This document shows positions 17,400-25,747 of a DNA stretch of 64,000 bases, piece by piece. Under the pieces are notes generated by a model, which was given only the letters and a program-made list of their open reading frames with translations, was not told the DNA's origin and made no database searches. The stretch is from Xanthomonas arboricola (lineage in GTDB: Bacteria; Pseudomonadota; Gammaproteobacteria; Xanthomonadales; Xanthomonadaceae). The stretch lies in contig NZ_MIGY01000002.1 in the NCBI RefSeq assembly GCF_002940665.1, positions 1,200,683-1,264,682 of the forward strand, given 5' to 3'. Made by a program: the position numbers and the translations under genes. Within the stretch, counting starts at the first letter, position 1. The number at the start of each line of letters is the position of its first letter.

Positions 17400-18323
17400 A
17401 TGGCGACGCAGTACCTGCCGATTTCCCTGATTGGCGTTCCCACCGACATCGGTGCCGGCCACCGTGGTGCGCGGATGGGGCCGGAGGCGTTGCGCATCGC
17501 CGGGCTGCAGGAGGCCTTGATCGGCCGCGGCGTGGAGGTGCGCGATCTGGGCAATCTGGATGGCCCGCGCAATCCCTGGCAGGCCCCGCAGGCCGGCTAC
17601 CGCCATCTGGACGAGGTGGTGGCCTGGAACCAGGCGCTGATGGAGGCCAGCTATGCGCAGCTGCGCGCCGGCCGCATGCCGATCATGCTCGGTGGCGACC
17701 ACTGCCTGGGCATTGGCTCGATCACCGCCGTGGCCAAGTACTGCCGCGAGCAGCAACGCCCGCTGCGGGTGCTGTGGCTGGATGCGCACTCGGACTTCAA
17801 TACCAGCGAGGTGACGCCGTCGGGCAATGTGCATGGCATGCCGGTGGCCTGCCTGTGCGGGCTGGGCCCGCAGGCGCTGACGCATCTGGGCGGCAGCGCA
17901 CCGGCATTGTTGCCCGAGCAGGTGCGGCAGATCGGCATCCGCTCGGTGGACCCCGAGGAGAAGCGCCTGATCAAGCAGCACCGCATCGATGTCTACGACA
18001 TGCGCTACATCGACGAGGCCGGCATGAAGCGCACCATGGAGACCGCCCTGCAGGGCATGAGCGAGGATACTCATCTGCATGTGAGCTTCGATGTGGATTT
18101 CCTGGACCCGAGCATCGCGCCGGGCGTGGGCACCACCGTGCCGGGTGGGCCCAATTACCGCGAAGCGCAGCTGGTGATGGAAATGATCGCCGACACCGGA
18201 CGCATGGGATCACTGGACATCGTCGAGCTCAATCCGGTGCTGGACAGCCGCAACGCCACCGCCGAGCTGGCGGTGGATCTGGTCGAGAGCCTGTTCGGCA
18301 AGTCGACACTGATGCGAGATTGA
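17400..18323 (+). CDS. rocF: Arginase
   Basis: Hydrolyses L-arginine to L-ornithine and urea. The 307-aa protein contains all binuclear manganese ligands of the ureohydrolase fold: His101 in GGDHCLGIGS, Asp128, His130 and Asp132 in DAHSDFNT, and Asp231 and Asp233 in SFDVDFLDPSIAPG. The C-terminal DIVELNPVLDSRNATAELAVDLV is also typical. SGNVHGMPVA supports arginase over agmatinase. The ATG at 17400 follows GGAG nine bases upstream; another in-frame ATG at 17385 is possible. It stands alone, followed by the entericidin genes. Confidence 0.94.
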   Translation: MATQYLPISLIGVPTDIGAGHRGARMGPEALRIAGLQEALIGRGVEVRDLGNLDGPRNPWQAPQAGYRHLDEVVAWNQALMEASYAQLRAGRMPIMLGGDHCLGIGSITAVAKYCREQQRPLRVLWLDAHSDFNTSEVTPSGNVHGMPVACLCGLGPQALTHLGGSAPALLPEQVRQIGIRSVDPEEKRLIKQHRIDVYDMRYIDEAGMKRTMETALQGMSEDTHLHVSFDVDFLDPSIAPGVGTTVPGGPNYREAQLVMEMIADTGRMGSLDIVELNPVLDSRNATAELAVDLVESLFGKSTLMRD

Positions 18324-18432
18324 TCGATCGCTGAACGCAGCACACCACGTTCACATCAAATCCACGGCCGCGCAGTCAGATTTGGCGCCAGACACGGTGC
18401 GTCTGCACCGAACGCAGAACTGAGGAAGACCG

Positions 18433-18585
18433 ATGAAGCGACTGCTGACACTGATGGTACTGGGCCTGTTTTCGGCCGGTGTGATGACTGGCTGCAATAC
18501 CATGGCCGGCGCCGGCAAGGACATGCAGGGCGCAGGCGAGAAGGTCGAAAAGAAGGCCGACAATTGCAGCGACGGTAAGTGCTGA
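18433..18585 (+). CDS. Entericidin-like lipoprotein (EcnA/B family), first copy
   Basis: A 50-aa small lipoprotein: signal peptide ending in the lipobox MTGC (Cys21), then CNTMAGAGKDMQGAGEKVE, the entericidin core. Unusually the C-terminus adds a cysteine-containing DNCSDGKC tail. GAGGAAG lies upstream of the ATG. Entericidins in E. coli form an antidote/toxin lipoprotein pair (EcnA/EcnB); whether this copy is antidote or toxin cannot be told from sequence. A second copy follows 82 bp downstream. Confidence 0.85.
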   Translation: MKRLLTLMVLGLFSAGVMTGCNTMAGAGKDMQGAGEKVEKKADNCSDGKC

Positions 18586-18667
18586 TCCTTGCGTTTTGTT
18601 TGAACCCTAGTTGTTTGATTTGATTGATCTGCGGCAAGCCGCCGCTTTACCCACGAAGGAGTCTGTT

Positions 18668-18802
18668 ATGAAGCGTGCAATTGTGCTGCTGGTGCTGTCG
18701 GTGTTGTCGGTCGGTATGCTGTCGGGTTGCAACACCGTCGCAGGTGCCGGCAAGGACGTGCAGGGCGCTGGCGAGAAGGTGGAAGACGCTGCGCGCAAGT
18801 AA
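18668..18802 (+). CDS. Entericidin-like lipoprotein (EcnA/B family), second copy
   Basis: A 44-aa lipoprotein with lipobox LSGC (Cys21) and the same core CNTVAGAGKDVQGAGEKVE, ending EDAARK. The ATG has AAGGAG eight bases upstream. It is followed after 18 bp by a strong rho-independent terminator. With the first copy it makes a tandem pair that probably arose by duplication; cysteine placement in the tail is the main difference between them. Confidence 0.87.
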   Translation: MKRAIVLLVLSVLSVGMLSGCNTVAGAGKDVQGAGEKVEDAARK

Positions 18803-18820
18803 TCTAGCGCTGCATGCAGA

Positions 18821-18848
18821 AAAACGGGCCGCAAGGCCCGTTTTTTTT
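18821..18848 (+). terminator. Rho-independent terminator after entericidin genes
   Basis: Stem AAAACGGGCC / GGCCCGTTTT with loop GCAA, followed directly by a run of T. It ends the entericidin pair. Confidence 0.9.
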
Positions 18849-19051
18849 GCCCGAGTTTTTTGCGCAAGCAGGGCTGCGCAATGACGCGCCCGGGCATGCA
18901 ACGGCGCGGCCAGGGCGAAAAGCTGCGCCAAAGCGTCGGCAACCGTTCAGTGCGGTGATTACGGGTTTGACGGTTTTTGATCCACAGCGAACGGCGCCCT
19001 GGGCAACCTGCGCGCACGGTCAATCGCGACCGCACCAGCGGAGTCGACGCA

Positions 19052-19261
19052 ATGAATACCGACATCATTTCCGGCAAGTGGACCCAGCTCAAAGGCAAGG
19101 CGCAGGCCAAGTGGGGCGACCTCACCGACGACGATTTCAAGGTTGCCGAAGGCAATGCCGAGTATCTGCAGGGCAAGCTCCAGGAGCGCTACGGTTGGGA
19201 CCGCGATCGCGCCCAGAGTGAAGTGCGCGCCTTCGAAAAGTCGTTGCGCGACGACACCTGA
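19052..19261 (+). CDS. CsbD-family stress-response protein
   Basis: A 69-aa hydrophilic protein from ATG at 19052 (CGGAG upstream). It is almost exactly one CsbD domain: [21 protein letters not shown], then [36 protein letters not shown]. CsbD proteins are small, disordered, general-stress-induced proteins (E. coli YjbJ); the molecular function is unknown. The longer upstream frame has no resemblance. A GC-rich hairpin follows. Confidence 0.9.
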   Translation: MNTDIISGKWTQLKGKAQAKWGDLTDDDFKVAEGNAEYLQGKLQERYGWDRDRAQSEVRAFEKSLRDDT

Positions 19262-19310
19262 CGGTGCCGCGCAATCGCGCTTGCCCGAGGTGGTGAGCGC
19301 AACTGCACAC

Positions 19311-19335
19311 AACGGGCCGCTCGACGCGGCCCGTT
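19311..19335 (+). terminator. Probable hairpin terminator after csbD-like gene
   Basis: Perfect inverted repeat AACGGGCCGC / GCGGCCCGTT with a five-base loop, 49 bp after the stop codon. There is no T-run, so it may act as an I-shaped terminator or mRNA-stabilising hairpin. Confidence 0.55.
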
Positions 19336-19442
19336 GCGCGTCTGCCGCCGATGCCGGCAGCGACAGCCGCAAGACAGCGCCGCAGCCATGCCAAGGGCAC
19401 GGAACCGCTAAACTTGCGTGCTGACTCCCTGGCCTTACGCAG

Positions 19443-20732
19443 ATGACCACTCGCGTCCTTACCGGCATCACCACCTCCGGCACCCCGCATCTGGGCAATT
19501 ACGTCGGTGCGATCCGCCCGGCCATCCAGGCCAGTGCGGCTGCCGATGCGGAAAGCTTCTACTTCCTGGCCGACCTGCACAGCCTGATCAAGGCGCAGGA
19601 CCCGGCGCGGACGCAGCGCTCCACGCTGGAGATCGCCGCCAGCTGGCTGGCCTGCGGCCTGGACCCGGAAACGGTGGGGTTCTATCGCCAGTCCGATGTG
19701 CCGGAGACCACCGAATTGCTGTGGCTGCTGACCTGCGTGGCCGGCAAGGGCATCCTCAACCGCGCGCATGCCTACAAGGCGGCGGTGGACAAGAATCGCG
19801 CCGATGGCGAAGACGATGACGCGGGCGTGACCGCCGGCTTGTTCATGTACCCGGTGCTGATGGCCGCAGACATCCTGATCTTCAACGCGCACAAGGTGCC
19901 GGTGGGACGCGACCAGATCCAGCATATCGAGATGGCGCGCGATTTCGCCCAGCGCTTCAACCACGTGTATGGCCGCGACTTTTTCACCCTGCCCGAGGCG
20001 GTGATCGACGAGCAGGTCTCGACCTTGCCGGGTCTGGACGGCCGCAAGATGAGCAAGAGCTACGGCAACACGATTCCGCTGTTCGCCCCGCGCGAGGAAT
20101 TGCGCAAGCTGGTGTTCTCCATCCTCACCGATTCGCGCGCGCCGGGCGAGGCCAAGGACACGCAGGGGTCGGCATTGTTCCAGCTGTACCAGGCCTTCGC
20201 CACGCCGCAGGAAACAGCGGCCTTTGCGCAGGCCTTTGCCGATGGCATCGGCTGGGGCGATGCAAAGCAACGGCTGTTCGAGCGTATCGATCAGGAAATC
20301 GCACCGCTGCGCACGCGCTATGAGGCGCTGATGGCCGAGCCGGGCAAGATCGAGGCGATTCTGCGCGCCGGTGGTGCACGTCTGCGCGCGCGCTACGCAA
20401 CGCCGTTTCTGGCCGAGCTACGGGCTGCGGTGGGTCTGCGCGACCTGTCCGGCCAGGGCGATGCGGCTGCGACGCCGGTGAGCGAGAAGAGCGCGCCTCC
20501 GGTGTTCAAGCAGTATCGCGAGAGCGACGGGCAGTTCTATTTCAAGTTGAACGATGGCGCCGGTGCCTTGCTGCTGCAGAGCGAGGGCTTCGCCTCGCCA
20601 CGCGATGCGGGCCAGCTGATTGCGCGGCTGAAGCAGGCCGAGCAGGGCAGCGACCTGCAATTGCCGGGCCTGCATGCGCAGGTGGGGGCGGACGTGATCC
20701 TGGCGGCGCTGCGCGTGTTGCGCGAGGCGTAA
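19443..20732 (+). CDS. trpS: Tryptophanyl-tRNA synthetase with C-terminal extension
   Basis: Charges tRNA-Trp. Class I features are the HIGH-like TSGTPHLGNYVGAI (about residues 10-23), the KMSKS loop in GRKMSKSYGN (about 200-209), and the Trp-binding YPVLMAADILIF segment. The catalytic core plus helical domain ends around residue 340. The last 70 residues or so (DGQFYFKLNDGAGALLLQSE, then GFASPRDAGQLIARLKQ) look like an added YegP/DUF1508-like domain not found in E. coli TrpRS, making this 429 aa instead of about 335. Gene start is ATG at 19443. Confidence 0.93.
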   Translation: MTTRVLTGITTSGTPHLGNYVGAIRPAIQASAAADAESFYFLADLHSLIKAQDPARTQRSTLEIAASWLACGLDPETVGFYRQSDVPETTELLWLLTCVAGKGILNRAHAYKAAVDKNRADGEDDDAGVTAGLFMYPVLMAADILIFNAHKVPVGRDQIQHIEMARDFAQRFNHVYGRDFFTLPEAVIDEQVSTLPGLDGRKMSKSYGNTIPLFAPREELRKLVFSILTDSRAPGEAKDTQGSALFQLYQAFATPQETAAFAQAFADGIGWGDAKQRLFERIDQEIAPLRTRYEALMAEPGKIEAILRAGGARLRARYATPFLAELRAAVGLRDLSGQGDAAATPVSEKSAPPVFKQYRESDGQFYFKLNDGAGALLLQSEGFASPRDAGQLIARLKQAEQGSDLQLPGLHAQVGADVILAALRVLREA

Positions 20733-20791
20733 CGACACCCGTGGAGCCGGGGTGGCTAGACTGTGGCCTCTCGCATAGCCGTGGGGAAGCA

Positions 20792-21736
20792 ATGACAGCG
20801 ACCGCCGATTCCAGCATCCACACCATCGACACCGGCTTTGGCGGTGTGCAGTTCGATGCGGCGTACCTGATCGTCGAGGCGCAACGTGGCGCCTTCGTCG
20901 ATTGCGGTACTTCGCTGTCGGTGCCGCAGATGCTGGCCGCATTGCAGTCGGCCGGGCTGACGCCGGCGCAGGTGGACTGGCTGATCCTGACCCACGTGCA
21001 TCTGGATCACGCCGGCGGAGCGGGAGCGTTGCTGCAGCACCTACCCAATGCGCGGGTGCTGGTGCATCCGCGCGGCGCGCCGCACATGATCGATCCCACC
21101 CGGCTGATCGCCGGCGCCACGGCGGTGTACGGCGAGGCGGAAATGGCGCGCAGTTATGGCGCGATCGTGCCGGTGCCGGCCGAGCGCGTGGTGGAAGCGG
21201 CCGACGGACAGACCGTGATGCTGGGCGAGCGCGCGCTGCGCACCATCGAGACGCCGGGCCACGCACGACATCACCTGTGCGTGTGGGATGCGCGCAGCCG
21301 CAGCTGGTTCACTGGCGACACCTTCGGCCTGTCGTATCGCCAGCTCGATAGCGCGCAAGGCGCCTTCATCCTGCCGACCTCCTCGCCGGTACAGTTCGAG
21401 CCGGAGGCGATGCTGCACTCGATCGCGCGGCTGATGGAGACCGCGCCGCAGGCGATGTATCTCACCCATTACGGCCGGGTCGAATCGCCGGCACCGCTGG
21501 CGCAGGCGCTGGTCGAGCAGATCCATGCGATGACCGCCATCGCGCTGGACTGCGCGCAGCGTGCGGACCGCCATCGCTACATGGTGGCGGCGCTGACCGA
21601 CCTGTATCTGCAGCGCGCCCGCCTGCACGGCTGCCGGCTGGACGATGCGCGCGTGGCGCAGTTGCTGGGTACCGATATCGAACTCAACGCGCAGGGCCTG
21701 GCGTGCTGGCTGGATCGCGCGAAGCGTACCAATTAG
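20792..21736 (+). CDS. Metallo-beta-lactamase-fold hydrolase
   Basis: A 314-aa protein from ATG at 20792 with GGGGAAG upstream. The metal site THVHLDH (His68, His70, Asp72, His73) and later GHARHHLCVWD, FTGDTFG and LTHYGR supply the binuclear-metal ligands of the glyoxalase II-like superfamily. After the lactamase domain (1-230) comes a helical region (240-314) with a YLQRARLHGCRLDDARVAQLL pattern. Substrate unknown. It follows trpS by 59 bp on the same strand and may be cotranscribed. Downstream is a hairpin-rich repeat region. Confidence 0.85.
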   Translation: MTATADSSIHTIDTGFGGVQFDAAYLIVEAQRGAFVDCGTSLSVPQMLAALQSAGLTPAQVDWLILTHVHLDHAGGAGALLQHLPNARVLVHPRGAPHMIDPTRLIAGATAVYGEAEMARSYGAIVPVPAERVVEAADGQTVMLGERALRTIETPGHARHHLCVWDARSRSWFTGDTFGLSYRQLDSAQGAFILPTSSPVQFEPEAMLHSIARLMETAPQAMYLTHYGRVESPAPLAQALVEQIHAMTAIALDCAQRADRHRYMVAALTDLYLQRARLHGCRLDDARVAQLLGTDIELNAQGLACWLDRAKRTN

Positions 21737-22563
21737 CGCCAAACACCCCCCACTCGAACGCTGTAGCGGGTCGTCGCATCGTTCGGCGACAGTCAAAAGC
21801 CTAGTCCGTCGAGCGCGCGGTGCCCTCACCGCTTGCGTGACACGCCGTAAATCCGTCCGTGGAGGCGTGGTGGCGGCCTCCATGCCGCCACACGGTCCCG
21901 CAACCGGCAAGGACACCGCACCAGAGAGTTGGTCGGCTGCTTTTGAAAGCTTGTTGCTCGGCTAGCGGTAATAGCTGAGACGTTTTAAGTTGCGTGTTGA
22001 AGCCTGTCTGCTGCTCGGCTTGCAATAGGAATCTGGTGAGGCGCTAGTCGAACGAACAAGTGATCCGACCAGCGCAGGTCATGCCCCGCTTGCAACCATG
22101 CACACCGACCATCCCGACGGGTCCTTGCCCGCTCACCGTCGCGGGACCTTACGCGGCATGGATGCCGCGTAAGAGCCTACAAGGATGTACTTGCGGCGTG
22201 TCCCACGATGGTGGGCGGGCAAGGGCCTTGCAGCCAAGCCGCAGATCCGCCGCCCTGCAACCGATCTATCCGCACTGCACAGGCTCCGGAAAACAATGCC
22301 AAAACAATCGAGACCTTGAACCGTAACCGTGTTTGCGCGCGATCAGAGGCTCGATTCAAAAGCTCGGTGAGTCGAAGGCGCGATGCCATCACCACGCACG
22401 GGACAGGCCGTACACCCGCCCATTGAACTCGTGACAGCATCCATGCAGCCCAAGGGGCCTGCTAGAAAGGAAGACATCGCGTTTGCCAACGCGGGTCGAA
22501 GCGCTCCCGTGGCGGCCGCGCGCTTGTAAACTGTGAGTCATCTACCTGTTGCAAGGCCATGCC
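21737..22563. repeat. Non-coding region packed with hairpin-forming repeats
   Basis: About 830 bases without a gene. Three related modules can be seen. Module A (about 21817-21962) has CCCTCACCGCTTGCG, GACACGCCGTAAATCC, a dyad TGGCGGCCTCCATGCCGCCA and GGTCCCGCAACCGG. Module B (about 22121-22229) is a large inverted repeat whose arms read CCTTGCCCGCTCACCGTCG and the complement of GATGGTGGGCGGGCAAGG, enclosing a perfect 12-bp-arm hairpin centred on GGCATGGATGCC. Module C (about 22380-22470) is a degenerate copy with AGCATCCATGCAG. Related modules recur at 62456-62715. The M28 peptidase promoter must lie at the right end. Confidence 0.75.
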
Positions 22564-24225
22564 GTGAATCCGATGCGCATCCTGTTGTTGTCCGCCTGCC
22601 TGTTCGTGGGAGGCGTGGCGCAGGCCGCCAACGATCTGCCCGGTAGCGGCATCGACGCCGAAGCGTTGTCGCGGCATGTGCGCCTGCTGGCCTCGGATGA
22701 GTTCGAGGGCCGGGCGCCGGCCAGTGCCGGCGAGCAGCGCACGGTCGATTACCTGGTCGAGCAGTTCAAGGCTGCCGGCTTGCAGCCGGGCGGCGAGCAG
22801 GGCGGTTGGACCCAGGCGGTGCCGTTGGTACGCGCCCAGGTCGATGGCCCGGTGCGCGCCAGCCTGCGTGTCGGCGGCAAGACCCAGGCGCTGGTCAATG
22901 GCACCGATGTGACCCTGCAGAGCCTGCGTCCGCAGGACGCGGTGCGCTTGAAGAATGCACCGCTGGTGTTCGTGGGCTACGGCATCAGCGCGCCGGAGCG
23001 GCAGTGGGACGACTACAAGGGCGTGGACCTGCGCGGCAAGATCGCGGTGGTGCTGATCAACGATGCCGACTTCGAATCCAGCCAGCCTGGCGCCTTCGAC
23101 GGCAAGGCGGTGACCTACTACGGCCGCTGGACCTACAAGTACGAAGAGGCGGCGCGTCGCGGTGCCGCCGGCGTGTTGATCGTGCACGAGACCGCGCCGG
23201 CCGCGTACGGCTGGGCGACGGTGCAGAGTTCGGGCCTGTCGCCGTTGTTCGATATCGAACGCAGCGATGCCGATGCAAAGGCGCAGCACGTACCGGTGCG
23301 TGGCTGGATGCAGCAGGCGTTGGCGGTGTCGCTGTTCCAGCGCGCCGGGCTGGATTTTGCGCAGGCCAAGCAGCGCGCGCAGCAGCGCGACTTCGCGCCG
23401 ATGGTGTTGGGCGATGCGACGCTGTCGGTGGATTTCAAGCTCAAGCGCGAGCGCGTGGTCACCCATAACGTGGTGGCCAAGCTCACCGGCAGCCAGCATC
23501 CGGACGAGACGGTGATCTTCTCCGCGCACTGGGATGCGTTCGGCGTGGGCAAGGCCGATGCCGGCGGCGACACGGTGCGGCGTGGCGCGGTGGACAACGC
23601 TACCGGCGTGGCCAGCGTGCTGGAACTGGCGCGCGTGTTCGCGGCCGGCCCCAAGCCGCAGCGCACGCTGTATTTCATCGCGTTGACGGCGGAAGAGAAG
23701 GGCCTGCTTGGCGCCAACTATTACGCCGCGCATCCGCTGGCGCCGCTGGACAAGACCGTGGCGGTGCTCAACATGGAGATGTTCAGCCCCGATGGCCCCA
23801 CCCGCGATATCGCCTCGTGGGGACGCGGACGGGTGTCGCTGGAAGGCGATCTGGAAACCGCGGCCAAGGCGCGCGGCCGCAGCTATTCGCCGGACCCGAA
23901 TCTGGAAGCGGGCTTCTTCTACCGCGCCGACCATTTCGCCTTTGCGCGCATGGGCGTGCCGGCGATCACTGCCGGTCCCGGGCTGGACATGCTCGACGGC
24001 GGCGTGGCGGCCGGTAAGGCGCTGCGCGACAAGTATTTTGCCGAGTGCTATCACCAGCCCTGCGATCGCTGGACGCCGCAATGGGACGCCAGCGGCCACG
24101 CGGCCGACACCACCCTGGTCTACGACGTCGGCGTGGCGCTGGCCAACGGCCGGCAGTGGCCGAGCTGGCAGGACGGTTCGGAGTTCAAGGCGATCCGCGC
24201 CGGCAGCGACGCCGCACGCAAGTAG
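22564..24225 (+). CDS. Exported M28-family zinc metallopeptidase
   Basis: A 553-aa protein from GTG at 22564 (AAGG seven bases upstream; ATG at 22573 is also possible). Signal peptide MRILLLSACLFVGGVAQA. A PA (protease-associated) insert domain spans about residues 120-270 (VGYGISAPERQWDDYKGVDL, RRGAAGVLIVHE). The M28 zinc site follows: VIFSAHWDAFGVG (His, Asp region), VDNATGVASVLELARVF (bridging Asp), LTAEEKGLLGANYY (Glu-Glu), then the distal His in ECYHQPCDRW. Likely a periplasmic or secreted aminopeptidase/carboxypeptidase. Substrate is not predictable. Confidence 0.92.
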   Translation: MNPMRILLLSACLFVGGVAQAANDLPGSGIDAEALSRHVRLLASDEFEGRAPASAGEQRTVDYLVEQFKAAGLQPGGEQGGWTQAVPLVRAQVDGPVRASLRVGGKTQALVNGTDVTLQSLRPQDAVRLKNAPLVFVGYGISAPERQWDDYKGVDLRGKIAVVLINDADFESSQPGAFDGKAVTYYGRWTYKYEEAARRGAAGVLIVHETAPAAYGWATVQSSGLSPLFDIERSDADAKAQHVPVRGWMQQALAVSLFQRAGLDFAQAKQRAQQRDFAPMVLGDATLSVDFKLKRERVVTHNVVAKLTGSQHPDETVIFSAHWDAFGVGKADAGGDTVRRGAVDNATGVASVLELARVFAAGPKPQRTLYFIALTAEEKGLLGANYYAAHPLAPLDKTVAVLNMEMFSPDGPTRDIASWGRGRVSLEGDLETAAKARGRSYSPDPNLEAGFFYRADHFAFARMGVPAITAGPGLDMLDGGVAAGKALRDKYFAECYHQPCDRWTPQWDASGHAADTTLVYDVGVALANGRQWPSWQDGSEFKAIRAGSDAARK

Positions 24226-24350
24226 GGCCAGCGGTGTGCAAACGCCTGGTGCTTTCGAGCCCGGGCATCGAACGCCCGGCGCTGCAAGCGTTCATTGCAT
24301 CCGGCCGTTGCGTGGCGGTTGGTCGAGCCGGCTTGCGGCGATCGCGCCGC

Positions 24351-24734
24351 CTATGTGCGGCACGGATAGCGCTTGGCCAGCGCGCGTACGATCAACGCAG
24401 GTGCGGCCTCGTCCAGGCGCGCATCGGGCAGCGCGCCGATATCGGCGATGATCGCCTGCAGATCCGGCGGGCCGCTCTTGCCGGCAGGCATGCACCATTG
24501 CGTGCGGTAACTGCTGCTGGCGACGCCAAGCAGGTAAGCGCCGGCGCGGTTTGCCGAGAGCATGACCTTGAGTTCGGTTTGTTCGGGCGAGATCTCCGGC
24601 GCCAACGAACCGTCCAGCCCGGCCTCGAGGAGCTTGCGCCCGCTCGGTTCCCAGGGCTCGGGGACGCGTGCCAACGCATTGGCCGATAGCACGGTCAGGA
24701 CGGCCAAGGTCAACCAGGGGACGCGACGCTGCAT
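24351..24734 (-). CDS. Exported Rap1a/Tai-like protein
   Basis: A 127-aa protein starting MQRRVPWLTLAVLTVLSANALA (signal peptide). The mature part contains GAYLLGVASS, then TQWCMPAGKSGPPDLQAIIADIGALP and a final VRALAKRYPC, fitting the Rap1a/Tai family pattern (two conserved cysteines, a C-x-P motif, a helix bundle, terminal Y/F-P-C). Founding members neutralise the T6SS amidases Ssp1/Tae in Serratia. No effector or T6SS gene lies nearby, so it may be an orphan immunity protein or a family member with another role. Divergent from the transporter gene at 24851. Confidence 0.7.
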   Translation of the reverse strand: MQRRVPWLTLAVLTVLSANALARVPEPWEPSGRKLLEAGLDGSLAPEISPEQTELKVMLSANRAGAYLLGVASSSYRTQWCMPAGKSGPPDLQAIIADIGALPDARLDEAAPALIVRALAKRYPCRT

Positions 24735-24850
24735 ATGCACTCCGATCTGAGGATCAATGCGCACCATAGCGCGGCAGGCGCTTGGGCGTACGACGTTGGC
24801 GTGGGCAGGTGATCTAGAATTGAAGCTTCCGCTGCACTTGGCAATCTCCG

Positions 24851-25747
24851 ATGTCCTCTTCACACGATGCTGCTGCGCCTGCGCGCAATGGCCTAGTCGT
24901 TGTCGCTCTGTTGCTGGTCTATGTGGTCTGGGGCTCGACCTATCTGGCGATCCGCTTTGCGTTGGAAGGCGGCGCGCTGCCGCTGACCATGGTGTCCGGG
25001 GCGCGCTTCATCGTGGCCGGCACGGCGTTGTATGCGGTGTTGCGCTGGCGCGGTGTGGCTGCGCCGACGCGCGCGCAGTGGAAGAATGTGGCGATGATGG
25101 GCGCGGCCTTGTTGCTGCTGGGCAACGGCATGGTGGTGCTGGCCGAGCGCAGCGTGTCGTCCGGCCTGGCCGCCACCTCGGTGGCATCGGTGCCGCTGTG
25201 GATGGCCCTGTTCGGCGCCCTGCGCGGGCAACATGCCAGCCGTGGCGAATGGCTGGGCATCGTGATCGGCTTTCTGGGCGTGGTCTGGCTCAACGCCGGC
25301 AGCAGCCTGACCGCCACGCCGGGCGGGCTGGTGTTGCTGCTGATCGCGCCGATCGGCTGGGCATTCGGCTCGGTCTGGTCGCGCGGACGCGACCTGCCGT
25401 CGCCGTTCATGACTGCCGCCGGGCAGATGCTGTGCGGCGGTGTGTTGCTGGTCAGCACTGGCCTGCTGATCGGCGAGCGCCCGCACAGCCTGCCGACCTC
25501 GCAGGGGCTGCTGGCCGTGGCGTACCTGTGCGTGTTCGGCTCGATCGTGGCGTTTACCGCCTACGTGTGGCTGCTGCATCACGTGCGCCCGGCGTTGGCC
25601 GGCAGCTACGCCTACGTCAACCCGGTGATTGCGGTGGCGTTGGGCGCCTGGCTCGGGCATGAGCGTTTCAGCGCGCATGACATCGGTGCGATGGCGGTGA
25701 TCCTGTCCGGCGTGCTGGTGGTGACCCTGGCCAAGGCGCGGCGATGA
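24851..25747 (+). CDS. yedA: EamA-family (DMT) transporter, YedA-like
   Basis: A 298-aa inner-membrane protein with ten predicted spans in two EamA repeats (about residues 14-150 and 160-295). Typical stretches: LVYVVWGSTYLAIRFALE, ASVPLWMALFGAL, GWAFGSVWSRG, and ALAGSYAYVNPVIAVALGAWL. These match the drug/metabolite exporter subgroup of E. coli YedA. Substrate unknown; such proteins often export amino acids or metabolites. Its stop overlaps the rarD start by four bases (ATGA), so the two permeases are translationally coupled. Confidence 0.88.
   Translation: MSSSHDAAAPARNGLVVVALLLVYVVWGSTYLAIRFALEGGALPLTMVSGARFIVAGTALYAVLRWRGVAAPTRAQWKNVAMMGAALLLLGNGMVVLAERSVSSGLAATSVASVPLWMALFGALRGQHASRGEWLGIVIGFLGVVWLNAGSSLTATPGGLVLLLIAPIGWAFGSVWSRGRDLPSPFMTAAGQMLCGGVLLVSTGLLIGERPHSLPTSQGLLAVAYLCVFGSIVAFTAYVWLLHHVRPALAGSYAYVNPVIAVALGAWLGHERFSAHDIGAMAVILSGVLVVTLAKARR

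Noticed and set aside
22462..24099. 545-codon minus-strand frame opposite the M28 peptidase
   Set aside because: Antisense shadow; the plus-strand frame has signal peptide, PA domain and all zinc ligands.
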